Part shown: positions 35,869 through 44,187 of the stretch, piece by piece
Layout: each line of letters opens with the position of its first letter
Position numbering within the stretch: the stretch's first letter is position 1
Assembly (NCBI GenBank): GCA_017643365.1
Contig: JAEPNO010000002.1
Location: 1 to 64,000 of the forward strand
DNA: 64,000 nucleotides
Reading direction: 5' to 3'
From: Balneolaceae bacterium
GTDB taxonomy: Bacteria > Bacteroidota > Rhodothermia > Balneolales > Balneolaceae
Made by a program: the position numbers and the translations under genes
The notes under the pieces: generated by a model
Database searches by the model: none
Seen by the model: the letters and a program-made list of their open reading frames with translations, nothing else
What the model was told of the DNA's origin: nothing

Positions 35869-36962
35869 TTTTCCCCTTGTTTAGTTGATATATAAATTCT
35901 ATCAATGTTTGTTAGTGTAAATTCATTTGTAAAGTCGTATTGAGCTTCAATTTTTCTCTCCTTTAGATCAATTATTACTAACTCAATGTCTCTTTTATTC
36001 AGAACAGCATATCTTTCTTTAGGTGTCAGAAAAATACTTCCAGTAATACCCCCCACATTTATTGTATCTATAATACTATCGCTTTGTAAAGAGTATATAT
36101 TTACGTTTTGAATTTCAGGGCGATTATAGATTCCTAAATCACCATTATCTGTGATATAAACCTCTTTATTATCACTTCTTACAGCTGCATGTCCCCATTT
36201 AAAGACTTTGGTATCACCAACAATTTCTTCTCTCACTGTATCATAAACAGGCCCTCCAACAAAAAACATATACCTACCATTAGGTGATAGAGTAAAATTT
36301 GGATGATTAGATACACTCTTTCCACCTATTAAGGCCCTACTTTGTTGTGATTCAAAATTATACTCAATTAATTGAATTTCATTACTAATGAGATATGCTA
36401 TTGGCAGATTTGGATGAATTTGAATTGCTTTATAGTCATGAAAATTTGCGGCTGCCATTTTTATAGATCCAAGTTCTGAAACCTTACCATCTTCAACATT
36501 GATTTTCCCTAAAATTCTTTCCGGTAAAAAATCAGCAAATCTTCCGGTATCTAATTTTGCTTTAGTTACAAAATAAATATCCTTTCTACTTGAGTGAATA
36601 AACTCAACCGGACGATCGTATATAACAGTACTTTCCCAATTATTCGTATTTACTTCATAAATATTACCATTCTCAACAGTAAGATTTTCGTCACCTGTTG
36701 AGACATACAATATCGATCCATTGGCATTTGATGTTATTGAATAAATTGATTCAAAATCATTTTTAATTTCATATTCGCCATGCGAAGGATCTATAATGTA
36801 TAAGTAATCAGATACATAGCTGTGTGCATAGATTACATAATCATTAATGTCCTCCTCTTCCCACACAATGGGTTTTTCTTTGTCATCGCCCCCCAAAATT
36901 CCGCAGTTTCCCAATCCAATTATTACAAATACTGGTAAGCAGTAAAGTAGAACCCTGATCAT
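35865..36962 (-). CDS. beta-propeller-like lipoprotein, copy A
   Basis: The 365-aa product starts with a lipoprotein signal whose likely lipobox is GLGNC (Cys20), followed by GILGGDDKEKP. The mature part has repeated strand blocks with YLYIIDP, ILYVSTG, YMFFVGG, EVYITDNGDLGIY and LTPKERYAVLN, the pattern of YVTN-type propellers. It is paralogous to the gene at 37711-38844. The first 38 or so residues are nearly identical between the two, while the rest is only distantly alike. It is the first gene of a pair with the subtilase. Role unknown; surface binding is a guess. Confidence 0.75.
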   Translation of the reverse strand: MIRVLLYCLPVFVIIGLGNCGILGGDDKEKPIVWEEEDINDYVIYAHSYVSDYLYIIDPSHGEYEIKNDFESIYSITSNANGSILYVSTGDENLTVENGNIYEVNTNNWESTVIYDRPVEFIHSSRKDIYFVTKAKLDTGRFADFLPERILGKINVEDGKVSELGSIKMAAANFHDYKAIQIHPNLPIAYLISNEIQLIEYNFESQQSRALIGGKSVSNHPNFTLSPNGRYMFFVGGPVYDTVREEIVGDTKVFKWGHAAVRSDNKEVYITDNGDLGIYNRPEIQNVNIYSLQSDSIIDTINVGGITGSIFLTPKERYAVLNKRDIELVIIDLKERKIEAQYDFTNEFTLTNIDRIYISTKQGEK

Positions 36963-37379
36963 TTATTTAACCCAATTAATTATTAAAAGATTAAATACTC
37001 ATTTTTTTTTTTAGGCGCAAGTCTAGATTGTGAGTTATTTAAAGGTAAGATACTGAGTCATTTTTTCGTCAATAAATCTTACTCTAAAACAGGCTTCTAA
37101 TCGATTGGACGTTTCACTTACAAAGCATAAGCATCAGCTGGCGTCTTCTTTTTTGTCCAAGCGAACGCTTGAACAAGATTAGGAATGACTTTACTTAATT
37201 ACTTGAACAAGATGAGGTAATGGCCGATCCTATATATCAGTCATCCCGGACCTGATCCGGAACTTCAATAATCATAAAACCCTAGCGCAAGCGTCCGCTT
37301 GTGCCATCTTCTTTTTGTCCAAGCGAACGCTTGAACAAGAGTAGATGAGAATGACTTTACTTAGTTATATGAACAAAAA
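36963..37379. repeat. duplicated upstream block with hairpin repeats (copy A)
   Basis: From about 36861 to 37240 this stretch, with the 5' end of the lipoprotein gene, is repeated almost base for base at about 38743-39123, offset 1,882-1,883. It includes the T-rich run near 37001-37012, GGCGCAAGTCTAGATTGTGA and a CAAGCG palindrome. Beyond it come a GTCATCCCGGACCTGATCCGG repeat near 37240 and a full double-palindrome element at 37284-37346. No gene is seen. The promoter for copy A must lie in the block. Confidence 0.8.
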
Positions 37380-37401
37380 AAGCCTCCAATTTTGGAGGCT
37401 T
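37380..37401. terminator. bidirectional intrinsic terminator
   Basis: AAGCCTCCAA and TTGGAGGCTT form a ten-base stem with A-tracts on one side and T-tracts on the other, so it can work in both directions. It stands between the repeat block and the small plus-strand gene at 37465. It could stop minus-strand read-through from copy B. Confidence 0.75.
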
Positions 37402-37464
37402 TTTTGTAACAAATTTCTGTTAATACAGTATCTATACTTTAAAGTATTATTAACAGGAGGTAGT

Positions 37465-37710
37465 ATGAGTTTCGTATCGTCGCAGGAAAGAACCAATCGT
37501 GCAAATTTAAGCTTACTTCGTGGAAATACCTTCTTCCGTGAAATTTCAAATCCACGTGCAAAACGAATTGCTTCAAAACTAGATGGAGTTAACCTAAAGA
37601 GAAAAGCAATTATCCTTGCACGAAGAAAGTTAAATCCTCGCCTTCGTTTGGCGTTTGTGTTGAGTTTGATTTACCTAATCTTTGCCCTTGCATTCGCGAT
37701 CCTAGTTTAA
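37465..37710 (+). CDS. small membrane protein, 81 aa
   Basis: The ATG at 37465 follows an excellent Shine-Dalgarno sequence (AGGAGG, 37455-37460), so the longer frame starting at 37345 is rejected. The product is basic (about residues 10-60: RTNRANLSLLRG, AKRIASKL, ILARRKLNPRLR). It ends in one membrane helix of about 20 residues (LAFVLSLIYLIFALAFAILV) at the extreme C-terminus, a tail-anchor layout. No family recognised. It ends at the base before the convergent lipoprotein copy B stop. Confidence 0.7.
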   Translation: MSFVSSQERTNRANLSLLRGNTFFREISNPRAKRIASKLDGVNLKRKAIILARRKLNPRLRLAFVLSLIYLIFALAFAILV

Positions 37711-38844
37711 TTATTGAGATGACTCTAAATAAATGTCTTCATTATCATCCCCTTTTGTGATTGGTTGTTTAAACAGATAGAATTTTTCAAAATTTGATAC
37801 CTCCTTACTTAGCTCAATCGTCTTCACTAACTCTCTGGTTTTCAAATCTACTATAAAGATATTTCTACGATTATGAGTTATTAGATATCTCTCCTTTGGC
37901 GTTAAATACATTCTAAAATTCACTGACCCAACGTCAATCGAGTCTATTATTGAATTTTCTTTTAGATTGAATACCGTCATTTTAGGTTGAATATCAGCAG
38001 CCCCTGTATATGTGGGTGGATCCGAAATGTATATTTCTCTTTTATCTTTTCTTGCAATCAAGTGACTAGGTCGTTCAGAGGTTATAGAACCAATTTGTTT
38101 GCTGCTAGTTAAGTCTAAAACAGGTCCTTTGGCAAAAAATAACGTATTTCCATCTTTTGATAATTCGAATCCACCATGATCCCAGTAATTAAACTGCTGA
38201 AAAATTAATTCTGACTGCTCAGTATTAATTCTATATCTAAACAATCTAAAATCTGCATCATACCCAAATAATTCTTGTTTCAAATCATTTACCTCAAAGG
38301 CCGAATCGTCACTCATTCCAAATACAAAAATATCAATATCATCGATAATCTTTACATCACCAGTTGATGGTTCTATTCGCCCGAATGTTCTGGTATGAGA
38401 TACTTCATTATTATTACCGGAATCATCATACCCTAAATGGTTGTGTTTGGTGATAAAATAGATTTGTTCATCTGAAGTTTCTAATTCTACCGATCGATCA
38501 TATATTTTTTCACTACTCCAGTTTTCCGTATCAATCTTTGTTATATACCCAGGATCTCCCCCATATTTTCCATTTCCAGTTGATATATATAGATATTTAC
38601 CATCAGTTGATGCTGCAATAGATTGAATTCGATCTAATCCACGAATATTAGTAACACTACTATTTCCTAAGTTTACAATGTGTGCTATCGTATCACTTGC
38701 GGTAAACCCATAAACAACCAGCCCCTCCAAACTCTCCTCTTCCCACACAATGGGTTTTTCTTTGTCATCTCCCCCTAAAATTCTGCAGTTAACGAACCCA
38801 ATTATTACAAATAACGCTAAGCAGTATAGTAGAACCCTGATCAT
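37711..38844 (-). CDS. beta-propeller-like lipoprotein, copy B
   Basis: Paralogue of the gene at 35865-36962 (377 aa). The lipoprotein signal and first residues (MIRVLLYCLALFVII, GGDDKEKPIVWEEE) match copy A nearly perfectly. The propeller body has diverged and shares only pieces such as IYDRSVEL and LTPKERYLITHNRR. No protease gene follows this copy; the downstream neighbour is a convergent small membrane gene. Exported lipoprotein of unknown function. Confidence 0.75.
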   Translation of the reverse strand: MIRVLLYCLALFVIIGFVNCRILGGDDKEKPIVWEEESLEGLVVYGFTASDTIAHIVNLGNSSVTNIRGLDRIQSIAASTDGKYLYISTGNGKYGGDPGYITKIDTENWSSEKIYDRSVELETSDEQIYFITKHNHLGYDDSGNNNEVSHTRTFGRIEPSTGDVKIIDDIDIFVFGMSDDSAFEVNDLKQELFGYDADFRLFRYRINTEQSELIFQQFNYWDHGGFELSKDGNTLFFAKGPVLDLTSSKQIGSITSERPSHLIARKDKREIYISDPPTYTGAADIQPKMTVFNLKENSIIDSIDVGSVNFRMYLTPKERYLITHNRRNIFIVDLKTRELVKTIELSKEVSNFEKFYLFKQPITKGDDNEDIYLESSQ

Positions 38845-39321
38845 TTATTTAACCCATTTAATTATTAAAAGATTAAATACTCATTTTTTCTTTTAGGCGC
38901 AAGTCTAGATTGTGATTTATTTAAAGGTAAGATTTCTGAGTCATTTTTTCGTCAATATATCTAACTCTAATTCAGGCTTCAGATCGATTGGCTGATTTAC
39001 TTACAAAGCATAGGCATCAGCTGGCGTCTTCTTTTTTGTCCAAGCGAACGCTTGAACAAGATTAGGAATGACTTTACTTAATTACTTGAACAAGATGAGG
39101 TAATGGCCGATCCTATATATCAGTCATCTAGACTTGATCCGGGATCTGAATATTGATAAAGGCTTGAGATTTTTAATAACCCTAGATTCCCGCTAAACCT
39201 ACGCTAAATAGCTTCTGTTCACATGCTACGCGGGAATGACTTTACTTAATTACTTGAACAAGATTAGGAATGACTTCACTTAATTACTTGAACTAGTTTA
39301 GAAGAGAATGACTTTACAAAA
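38845..39321. repeat. duplicated upstream block with hairpin repeats (copy B)
   Basis: About 38845-39123 repeats the 36963-37240 block. After that it diverges: a CTTGATCCGGGATCT fragment (39129-39150) and an ATTCCCGC / GCGGGAAT palindrome (39185-39192 and 39230-39237) whose loop is 37 bases instead of 4. Three further GAATGACTTTACTTAATTAC-type units follow to about 39315. No gene is present. Confidence 0.8.
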
Positions 39322-39495
39322 TTACTCGGGTTGATCGTTATCTGGAGCGACTCTTGATTTTGCAGCATTCGCTTCAATACCTGCTCCCAGTGCAACACCT
39401 AAGGCGAGCCAAAGTCCCATGTTGCCGGTAATCGCCCCGATTAACGTTCCGATGATGATTCCGTAAGCTACGCCACTTCCTTTTTTGTCTAACAT
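39322..39495 (-). CDS. small glycine-zipper membrane protein, 57 aa
   Basis: The frame begins MLDKKGSGVAYGIIIG and ends with an acidic tail (APDNDQPE). The middle has spaced glycines (GIIIGTLIGAITG, LALGVALGAG) that fit one or two glycine-zipper membrane helices. A paralogue of exactly the same length lies at 41825-41998. Such tiny proteins are common and uncharacterised in FCB genomes. The paired occurrence makes a real gene likely. Confidence 0.7.
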   Translation of the reverse strand: MLDKKGSGVAYGIIIGTLIGAITGNMGLWLALGVALGAGIEANAAKSRVAPDNDQPE

Positions 39496-39571
39496 TTTAA
39501 GCCCTTTTTTATCTAGGATTTATTCAACATGCAACACTACGCAAGCTTTCAAAAACTGTTACTCACAACCT

Positions 39572-40303
39572 TTATTCAATGGGCACATCAAAATAAGTAT
39601 TCAGGAATTCTTCGGGCTTAAAGGTAAAATGCCACCATTCTTGCGAATAGTTTACAAAGCCCTCGGCCTCCATCGCTTCAAGTAATATCATTCGATTTGA
39701 AAGGATGCTATCTGGTAACAAGTTCGATCTAGTATGGGATCGAACATCAAAACAATCGTATGCTGTGCCCATATTGAGTTCGCTTCCACGATACTTGTAC
39801 CCATCTTCATCCAAACAATTGTATTCAAATTCTGATGGCGGTTGATAAGGTAATTGAACAATGGCTAAGTCGACCGTTGAGCCACGGCTATGGCCAGAGC
39901 GTTTAGCGATGTAACCAAGTTCAAACAAACTATCTGCCGGAATATTTGGGAAATATATGGCCTTGGTTTGATCCGGTTCGTTGCCCGAAGCCCATCGAAC
40001 AAAATGATCTACTGCTTGTTGAGGCCGGTAGCAATCAAACACTTTAAGTGATAAGGATTGTTTAAGTAACGAAGCTTGTACCCGGGCCAAAGCATTTGCT
40101 GCAGATTCTGTTAAGTAACATTTTGGTGCATTATAACCATCAACTTGTTGCCCTACGAAATTGTGATTGGCTTCGTATCGAATTTCTTTAATAACACTAG
40201 GTGAAACCTCATTGATATCAACCAGTGGGAACTCAGAATTTTCCGAAAATATGCCTATCCCTAGAATAAAGACTAGTATTAAAATTAAGCTCTTTTTGTT
40301 CAT
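39572..40303 (-). CDS. D-alanyl-D-alanine dipeptidase (VanX/DdpX-like, M15D)
   Basis: The 243-aa protein has an N-terminal membrane/signal segment and a zinc peptidase domain. The ligands lie in SGHSRGSTVDLAI (H-x6-D) and EWWHFTF (Glu and His), and KVFDCYRPQQAVDHF is the conserved pre-zinc region. Family members cleave D-Ala-D-Ala dipeptide. The exported form suggests recycling of cell-wall dipeptide rather than vancomycin resistance, and no vanH or vanA neighbour is present. Confidence 0.9.
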   Translation of the reverse strand: MNKKSLILILVFILGIGIFSENSEFPLVDINEVSPSVIKEIRYEANHNFVGQQVDGYNAPKCYLTESAANALARVQASLLKQSLSLKVFDCYRPQQAVDHFVRWASGNEPDQTKAIYFPNIPADSLFELGYIAKRSGHSRGSTVDLAIVQLPYQPPSEFEYNCLDEDGYKYRGSELNMGTAYDCFDVRSHTRSNLLPDSILSNRMILLEAMEAEGFVNYSQEWWHFTFKPEEFLNTYFDVPIE

Positions 40304-40474
40304 TTTAATTTAAATGATGACCACTCATTTGGAGATTTGAGAAAGTGCGAAAATAATTAATCATATCTAACGAACTAAACGGCATAGGTTTATGTAAGTA
40401 GGTTGGAGTTTCTTAACTATACAATGCGTTTGGTAGTTAATTAGTATTTTATAGATTATATAAGGCAGATTAAG

Positions 40475-41752
40475 GTGGTAACAGAATTGAAGACTAGAAC
40501 AAAACAATTGATTAGCAATAGAAAAGACCTCTTCGCTAATAATACCGATCCCGGTGATAATTTCGAATTGTTATTCGAACATGCTCCTATTTCAATATGG
40601 GAAGAAGATTTTTCGGAAGTAAAAGAGTTTCTGGATGACTTAAAGGATCAAGGAGTCACTGATTTCAGAGCACATTTCGAAAAGCATGAAAATGATCTTT
40701 TTATAGTTTCAGGATTAATTAAGGTGCTAAATATTAATCAGGAAACACTGAAAATGTTCGGGGTTAAAACGAAAGAAGAAATCCCTAAGAACTTACCACG
40801 TTATTTTACTGCCGAATCGTTGCCTACTTTTAGAGAAGAAGTTCTTGCTTTCGTTGAAGGTAAAACTGTTTATGAGAGTTCAATTCCAATTCGATCGTTA
40901 GAAGGATTGCCCATGATCCTCGACATTAAGGCAAAAATACTTCCGGGTTACGAGGATACTTGGAAAAAGGTGTTAGTGTCGTTCATCGATATCACAAAGC
41001 GCACTGAAATTGAGAAGGCTTTAAAAGAGAGTGAATTAAATCTTAAAAAGAGTAACTCTGCCAAAGATAAATTTTTCAATATTATCGCCCATGATTTGAA
41101 AGGCCCAATGAATGCTATTTTAGGGTTTAGTAAATTATTAAGCGATGAAGATTCAGATCTCGAGCACTCGAAAAAGCAACGAATGCTCGGATATATTTAT
41201 CAAAGCGCTAAAAAATCGTACGAGCTTTTCGAGAATCTACTAACATGGTCGAGATCTCAGAATGGAACGATAAAATATAATCCTGAAATCACTAATCTTT
41301 ATGTGCTTATAAAGAACACTATCGAGATTTATGATCAGACATTGCAAGAGAAAAGTCTCCAAATTGTGAACGATGTTTCGGTACACACCACAGCTATGGC
41401 TGATAAAAACATGGTGTATACGCTATTTCGCAATATTATCTATAACGCCATAAAATTTACTCCCCGATTAGGTAGCATTTCTATCAAAACTGATCAGGTT
41501 TTGGGCGAAGATGGTTCAAAATTTGTTCAGGTTTCTGTTAGCGATACCGGAGTTGGAATGACTGAATTTCAACTAGAACGAGTTTTTAAAATTTCTGAAA
41601 ACACATCAACGAAAGGTACCGATAAAGAACTTGGTACAGGATTAGGCCTAATTATTTGCAAGGAATTTGTAGAAAAACATAATGGCAAAATGTGGATTGA
41701 CAGTGAAATCGGACATGGAACTACTGTTCATTTTACGGTTCCGATGGCCTAA
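40475..41752 (+). CDS. PAS-domain sensor histidine kinase
   Basis: The 425-aa protein starts at GTG, with no in-frame ATG for about 90 codons. A PAS-like domain covers about residues 30-175 (FEHAPISIWEEDFSEV, then WKKVLVSFIDITKRTE). The HisKA helix has the phospho-acceptor His in FFNIIAHDLKGPMNAILGFSK near 205; the ATPase boxes are DTGVGM and GTGLGLIICKEF. No membrane segment is seen, so it senses inside the cell. No response regulator is adjacent. A bidirectional terminator follows. Confidence 0.92.
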   Translation: MVTELKTRTKQLISNRKDLFANNTDPGDNFELLFEHAPISIWEEDFSEVKEFLDDLKDQGVTDFRAHFEKHENDLFIVSGLIKVLNINQETLKMFGVKTKEEIPKNLPRYFTAESLPTFREEVLAFVEGKTVYESSIPIRSLEGLPMILDIKAKILPGYEDTWKKVLVSFIDITKRTEIEKALKESELNLKKSNSAKDKFFNIIAHDLKGPMNAILGFSKLLSDEDSDLEHSKKQRMLGYIYQSAKKSYELFENLLTWSRSQNGTIKYNPEITNLYVLIKNTIEIYDQTLQEKSLQIVNDVSVHTTAMADKNMVYTLFRNIIYNAIKFTPRLGSISIKTDQVLGEDGSKFVQVSVSDTGVGMTEFQLERVFKISENTSTKGTDKELGTGLGLIICKEFVEKHNGKMWIDSEIGHGTTVHFTVPMA

Positions 41753-41779
41753 GGTCTTCTCAATTTATCGACATGAAAA

Positions 41780-41799
41780 AAGCCTCAACATTGAGGCTT
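41780..41799. terminator. bidirectional intrinsic terminator
   Basis: AAGCCTCAA (41780-41788) and TTGAGGCTT (41791-41799) form a nine-base stem with an A-tract before and TTTATTTTTTT after. It can end both the histidine kinase transcript and that of the convergent small gene at 41825. Confidence 0.85.
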
Positions 41800-41824
41800 T
41801 TATTTTTTTGTGAAATGACGATTT

Positions 41825-41998
41825 TCAATCTTTTGATCCACATCCCCAGGAATCAAAATCTAAATGGTCTAACTCTCCATTCTCGATTAATACACCTAAC
41901 ACTACTCCCAAAGCGATCCAAATTGCCAGCCCACCGAAAGTAATCCCCATCAATACACCCATTCCAATTCCAATAGCTATGCCGGTTCCTTTTTCCAT
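41825..41998 (-). CDS. small glycine-zipper membrane protein, 57 aa (paralogue)
   Basis: The frame begins MEKGTGIAIGIGMGVLMG, continues through IWIALGVVLGVLIE, and ends in an acidic tail with SWGCGSKD. Length and core (GI..G, W-x-ALG-x-x-LG) match the protein at 39322-39495. A good Shine-Dalgarno sequence (AGGAGA read on the minus strand, about 42005-42010) precedes the ATG. Likely a single-span or hairpin membrane peptide; function unknown. Confidence 0.75.
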   Translation of the reverse strand: MEKGTGIAIGIGMGVLMGITFGGLAIWIALGVVLGVLIENGELDHLDFDSWGCGSKD

Positions 41999-42133
41999 GT
42001 TGTTCTCCTTTGAATCATATTTAAGTATGTGGTGCCCTACGGTTGATTAGCTTAAAAAGTTTCTGAGATTTAAAGTAATTATTGATAAGATGAGTCCATC
42101 TTTCGTAATTCAGCTAAAATCAAATACGCTTCT

Positions 42134-42676
42134 ATGGATCAACAATTACAAACAATGATTAATAACATGCCGGAGAAAACGGGTAAATCTCTGGATGAAT
42201 GGAAATCGATTTTAAAAGTAAAAAACTTTGCGAAGCATTCTGAAGCCGTCAATTTCCTGAAAAAAGATCATGGGGTTTCTAATGGTTTCGCCAATACCAT
42301 AGTTCACTTATCAAAGGAAGATCAAACAGGAGAAGTGGATTTGGTTGATGCTCAGTTTATAGGGAAAGAATCTCTGCGACCTATTTATGAGCGATTTAAG
42401 GCTGAAGTGCTAAAGCTTGGCGATGATATTCAAGTAGTTCCTAAAAAGACGACGGTCAGTTTTGTTCGCAAAAAACAATTCGCCTTATTCAAGCCGGCCA
42501 CCAAATCGCGGGGGGATTTAGGTTTGAAACTTAAAGACCATGAAATCACAGATCGCCTTGAAAACTCCGGACCTTTTGGAACCATGTGCACTCATCGCGT
42601 TCGTATTTCAAGTGAAGAAGAAGTTGATGTTGAACTCATGGCTTGGGTTCAGCAGGCTTATGAAGCTGCCGGTTAG
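42134..42676 (+). CDS. DUF4287/DUF5655 domain protein
   Basis: The 180-aa cytosolic protein has two small domains. Residues about 5-62 match DUF4287 (MINNMPEKTGKSLDEWKSIL, HGVSNGFANTIV). Residues about 75-178 match DUF5655 (LRPIYERFKAEVLKLGDDI, KKQFALFKPATKSRGDLGLKL). The combination is widespread but uncharacterised. It precedes the DUF2306 gene by about 70 bases on the same strand. Domain calls are by eye. Confidence 0.82.
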   Translation: MDQQLQTMINNMPEKTGKSLDEWKSILKVKNFAKHSEAVNFLKKDHGVSNGFANTIVHLSKEDQTGEVDLVDAQFIGKESLRPIYERFKAEVLKLGDDIQVVPKKTTVSFVRKKQFALFKPATKSRGDLGLKLKDHEITDRLENSGPFGTMCTHRVRISSEEEVDVELMAWVQQAYEAAG

Positions 42677-42748
42677 TGTCACTAAAAATAGTACTGCGGG
42701 AACAAAAAGTTGTTTTGTACGTCTATCTGCAGAAATTAATCTGCTTTT

Positions 42749-43378
42749 ATGAAAAAAGTCTTTTTCGGTGTTTTTGCGTTACTCGCGGTCTTTATCAGCT
42801 TCTACCCCATTAGTTACCTCTTTATTGATTCGAATACCGGTTTTTTGAGTGGCAAATCAGGTGAGCTACTTTCAAGTACCCTTTGGTGGATAGGGTTTTA
42901 TCTGCATATTTCTTTTGGTGGCATTGCTCTGTTTGTAGGATGGTCGCAGTTTATTAGTAGAGTGAGGCAAAAGTATCCGAAAATACACCGAATCATTGGT
43001 AAGATTTATGTTATATCGGTAATAATAAGCTCCATAGCAGGGATAGGGATTGGTTTTTTTGCAACAGGTGGAGTGATTTCAGCAACCGGTTTTGTGTTAC
43101 TTGGCGTTGTGTGGTTTAGTTTTACCGTTGATGCCGTGCGTTTTATTAAAGCCGGTGATGTAATTAATCACCAAAAGGCCATGATAATCAGCTATGCTGT
43201 TTGTTTTGCGGCAGTCACTTTGAGAATTTATCTGGGACCGTTAATTATGTTTTTTGACGATTTTGTTATAGCATACCGCATTGTTGCATGGTTGTGTTGG
43301 GTTCCGAATATTGCAGTGGCTCTTATGATTGTTCGAACACATCCATCACCGGAAATCACATTGTCTAGAACAATTTAA
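42749..43378 (+). CDS. DUF2306 family membrane protein
   Basis: The 209-aa protein has six predicted membrane helices and the typical loop GWSQFISRVRQKYPKIHRIIGKIYV between helices two and three, quoted by its ends GWSQFI and GKIYV. INHQKAMIISYAVCFAAVTLRIYLG is the second conserved part, quoted by ends INHQKAM and LRIYLG. Its histidines could bind a metal or haem, but this is not established. The DUF1801 gene follows eight bases later. Confidence 0.82.
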   Translation: MKKVFFGVFALLAVFISFYPISYLFIDSNTGFLSGKSGELLSSTLWWIGFYLHISFGGIALFVGWSQFISRVRQKYPKIHRIIGKIYVISVIISSIAGIGIGFFATGGVISATGFVLLGVVWFSFTVDAVRFIKAGDVINHQKAMIISYAVCFAAVTLRIYLGPLIMFFDDFVIAYRIVAWLCWVPNIAVALMIVRTHPSPEITLSRTI

Positions 43379-43385
43379 ACATCAA

Positions 43386-43805
43386 ATGAAGATTGTAGAA
43401 AAATCAGATATCAAGCCTATTATTGAACGATATCCTGATAATGTTAAAACCAGATTTATTGAGTTTAAAGAGCTGCTACTCAACACTGCGTCTGCATTGG
43501 AAGATGTAACTAAAATTGATGAGGATATAAAATGGGGTGAACCAAGTTATATGTCGAATATTGGTAGTCCGGTTCGTTTTGGATGGAGTGAAAAACGCTC
43601 CGATCAATTTAGGATACATTTTATCTGTTCAACCAATCTAGTAGAAACTTTTCACCGAGTGTACCCTGATTTATTCTTATTCGATGGAAATCGTGGTCTT
43701 ATTTTCGATCCTGATAAATCACTCGAATCTGAGCCTTTAAATAATTGCCTAAAAATGGCCTTACGCTATAAAAAAGTAAGAAACTTACCCGACTTAGGTG
43801 CTTAA
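43386..43805 (+). CDS. DUF1801 domain protein
   Basis: From the ATG at 43386 the protein has 139 residues. An upstream start at 43329 would overlap the DUF2306 gene and is not favoured. The core DEDIKWGEPSYMSNIGSPVRFGW is the signature of DUF1801 (YdhG-like, frataxin-like fold), quoted by ends IKWGEPSYM and FGW. These small cytosolic proteins are common and uncharacterised. Probably co-transcribed with the DUF2306 gene. Confidence 0.82.
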   Translation: MKIVEKSDIKPIIERYPDNVKTRFIEFKELLLNTASALEDVTKIDEDIKWGEPSYMSNIGSPVRFGWSEKRSDQFRIHFICSTNLVETFHRVYPDLFLFDGNRGLIFDPDKSLESEPLNNCLKMALRYKKVRNLPDLGA

Positions 43806-43933
43806 CTGTTCGAAACGGAAAGCTGTTTTGATACCAAGTTTTTGTTTAAAATTTATTTAAAAACATAGTTTGGTCGATAAATTTATTATCCTTTCAGGAA
43901 TTAATTAATCGGGTACAAAAAATTGAGAAGCTT

Positions 43934-44170
43934 ATGAAAACAATGACCTGTAAACAACTTGGCGGTGCATGCGATCTGGAATTCAGTGCCGAAACCTTCG
44001 AAGAAATTGCAGAATTAAGTAAACGGCATGGCATCGAAATGTTTGAACAGAAAGATGTTGCTCACCTTCGAATGATGGCTAAAATGAAGCAAATGGCTGA
44101 AAAACCCGGTGCTTTCGAAGAGTGGATGGAAGAGAAACAATCTCTCTTTAATAATTTGCCCGAAGCTTAA
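43934..44170 (+). CDS. DUF1059 family small protein
   Basis: The 78-aa protein starts MKTMTCKQLGGACDLEFSAE, the N-terminal hallmark of DUF1059 with two conserved cysteines (Cys6, Cys13). It continues with an amphipathic helix that includes HLRMMAKMKQMAEKPG. It may bind a metal, but that is not shown. It stands 17 bases before a RibD-like reductase gene on the same strand. Confidence 0.8.
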   Translation: MKTMTCKQLGGACDLEFSAETFEEIAELSKRHGIEMFEQKDVAHLRMMAKMKQMAEKPGAFEEWMEEKQSLFNNLPEA

Positions 44171-44187
44171 CTTCACCCAAAAACCCA

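Noticed and set aside
39572-40303. Vancomycin resistance locus.
   Set aside because: Only a VanX-like dipeptidase is present; it is exported and lacks vanH, vanA and a VanRS pair, so a wall-recycling role is simpler.
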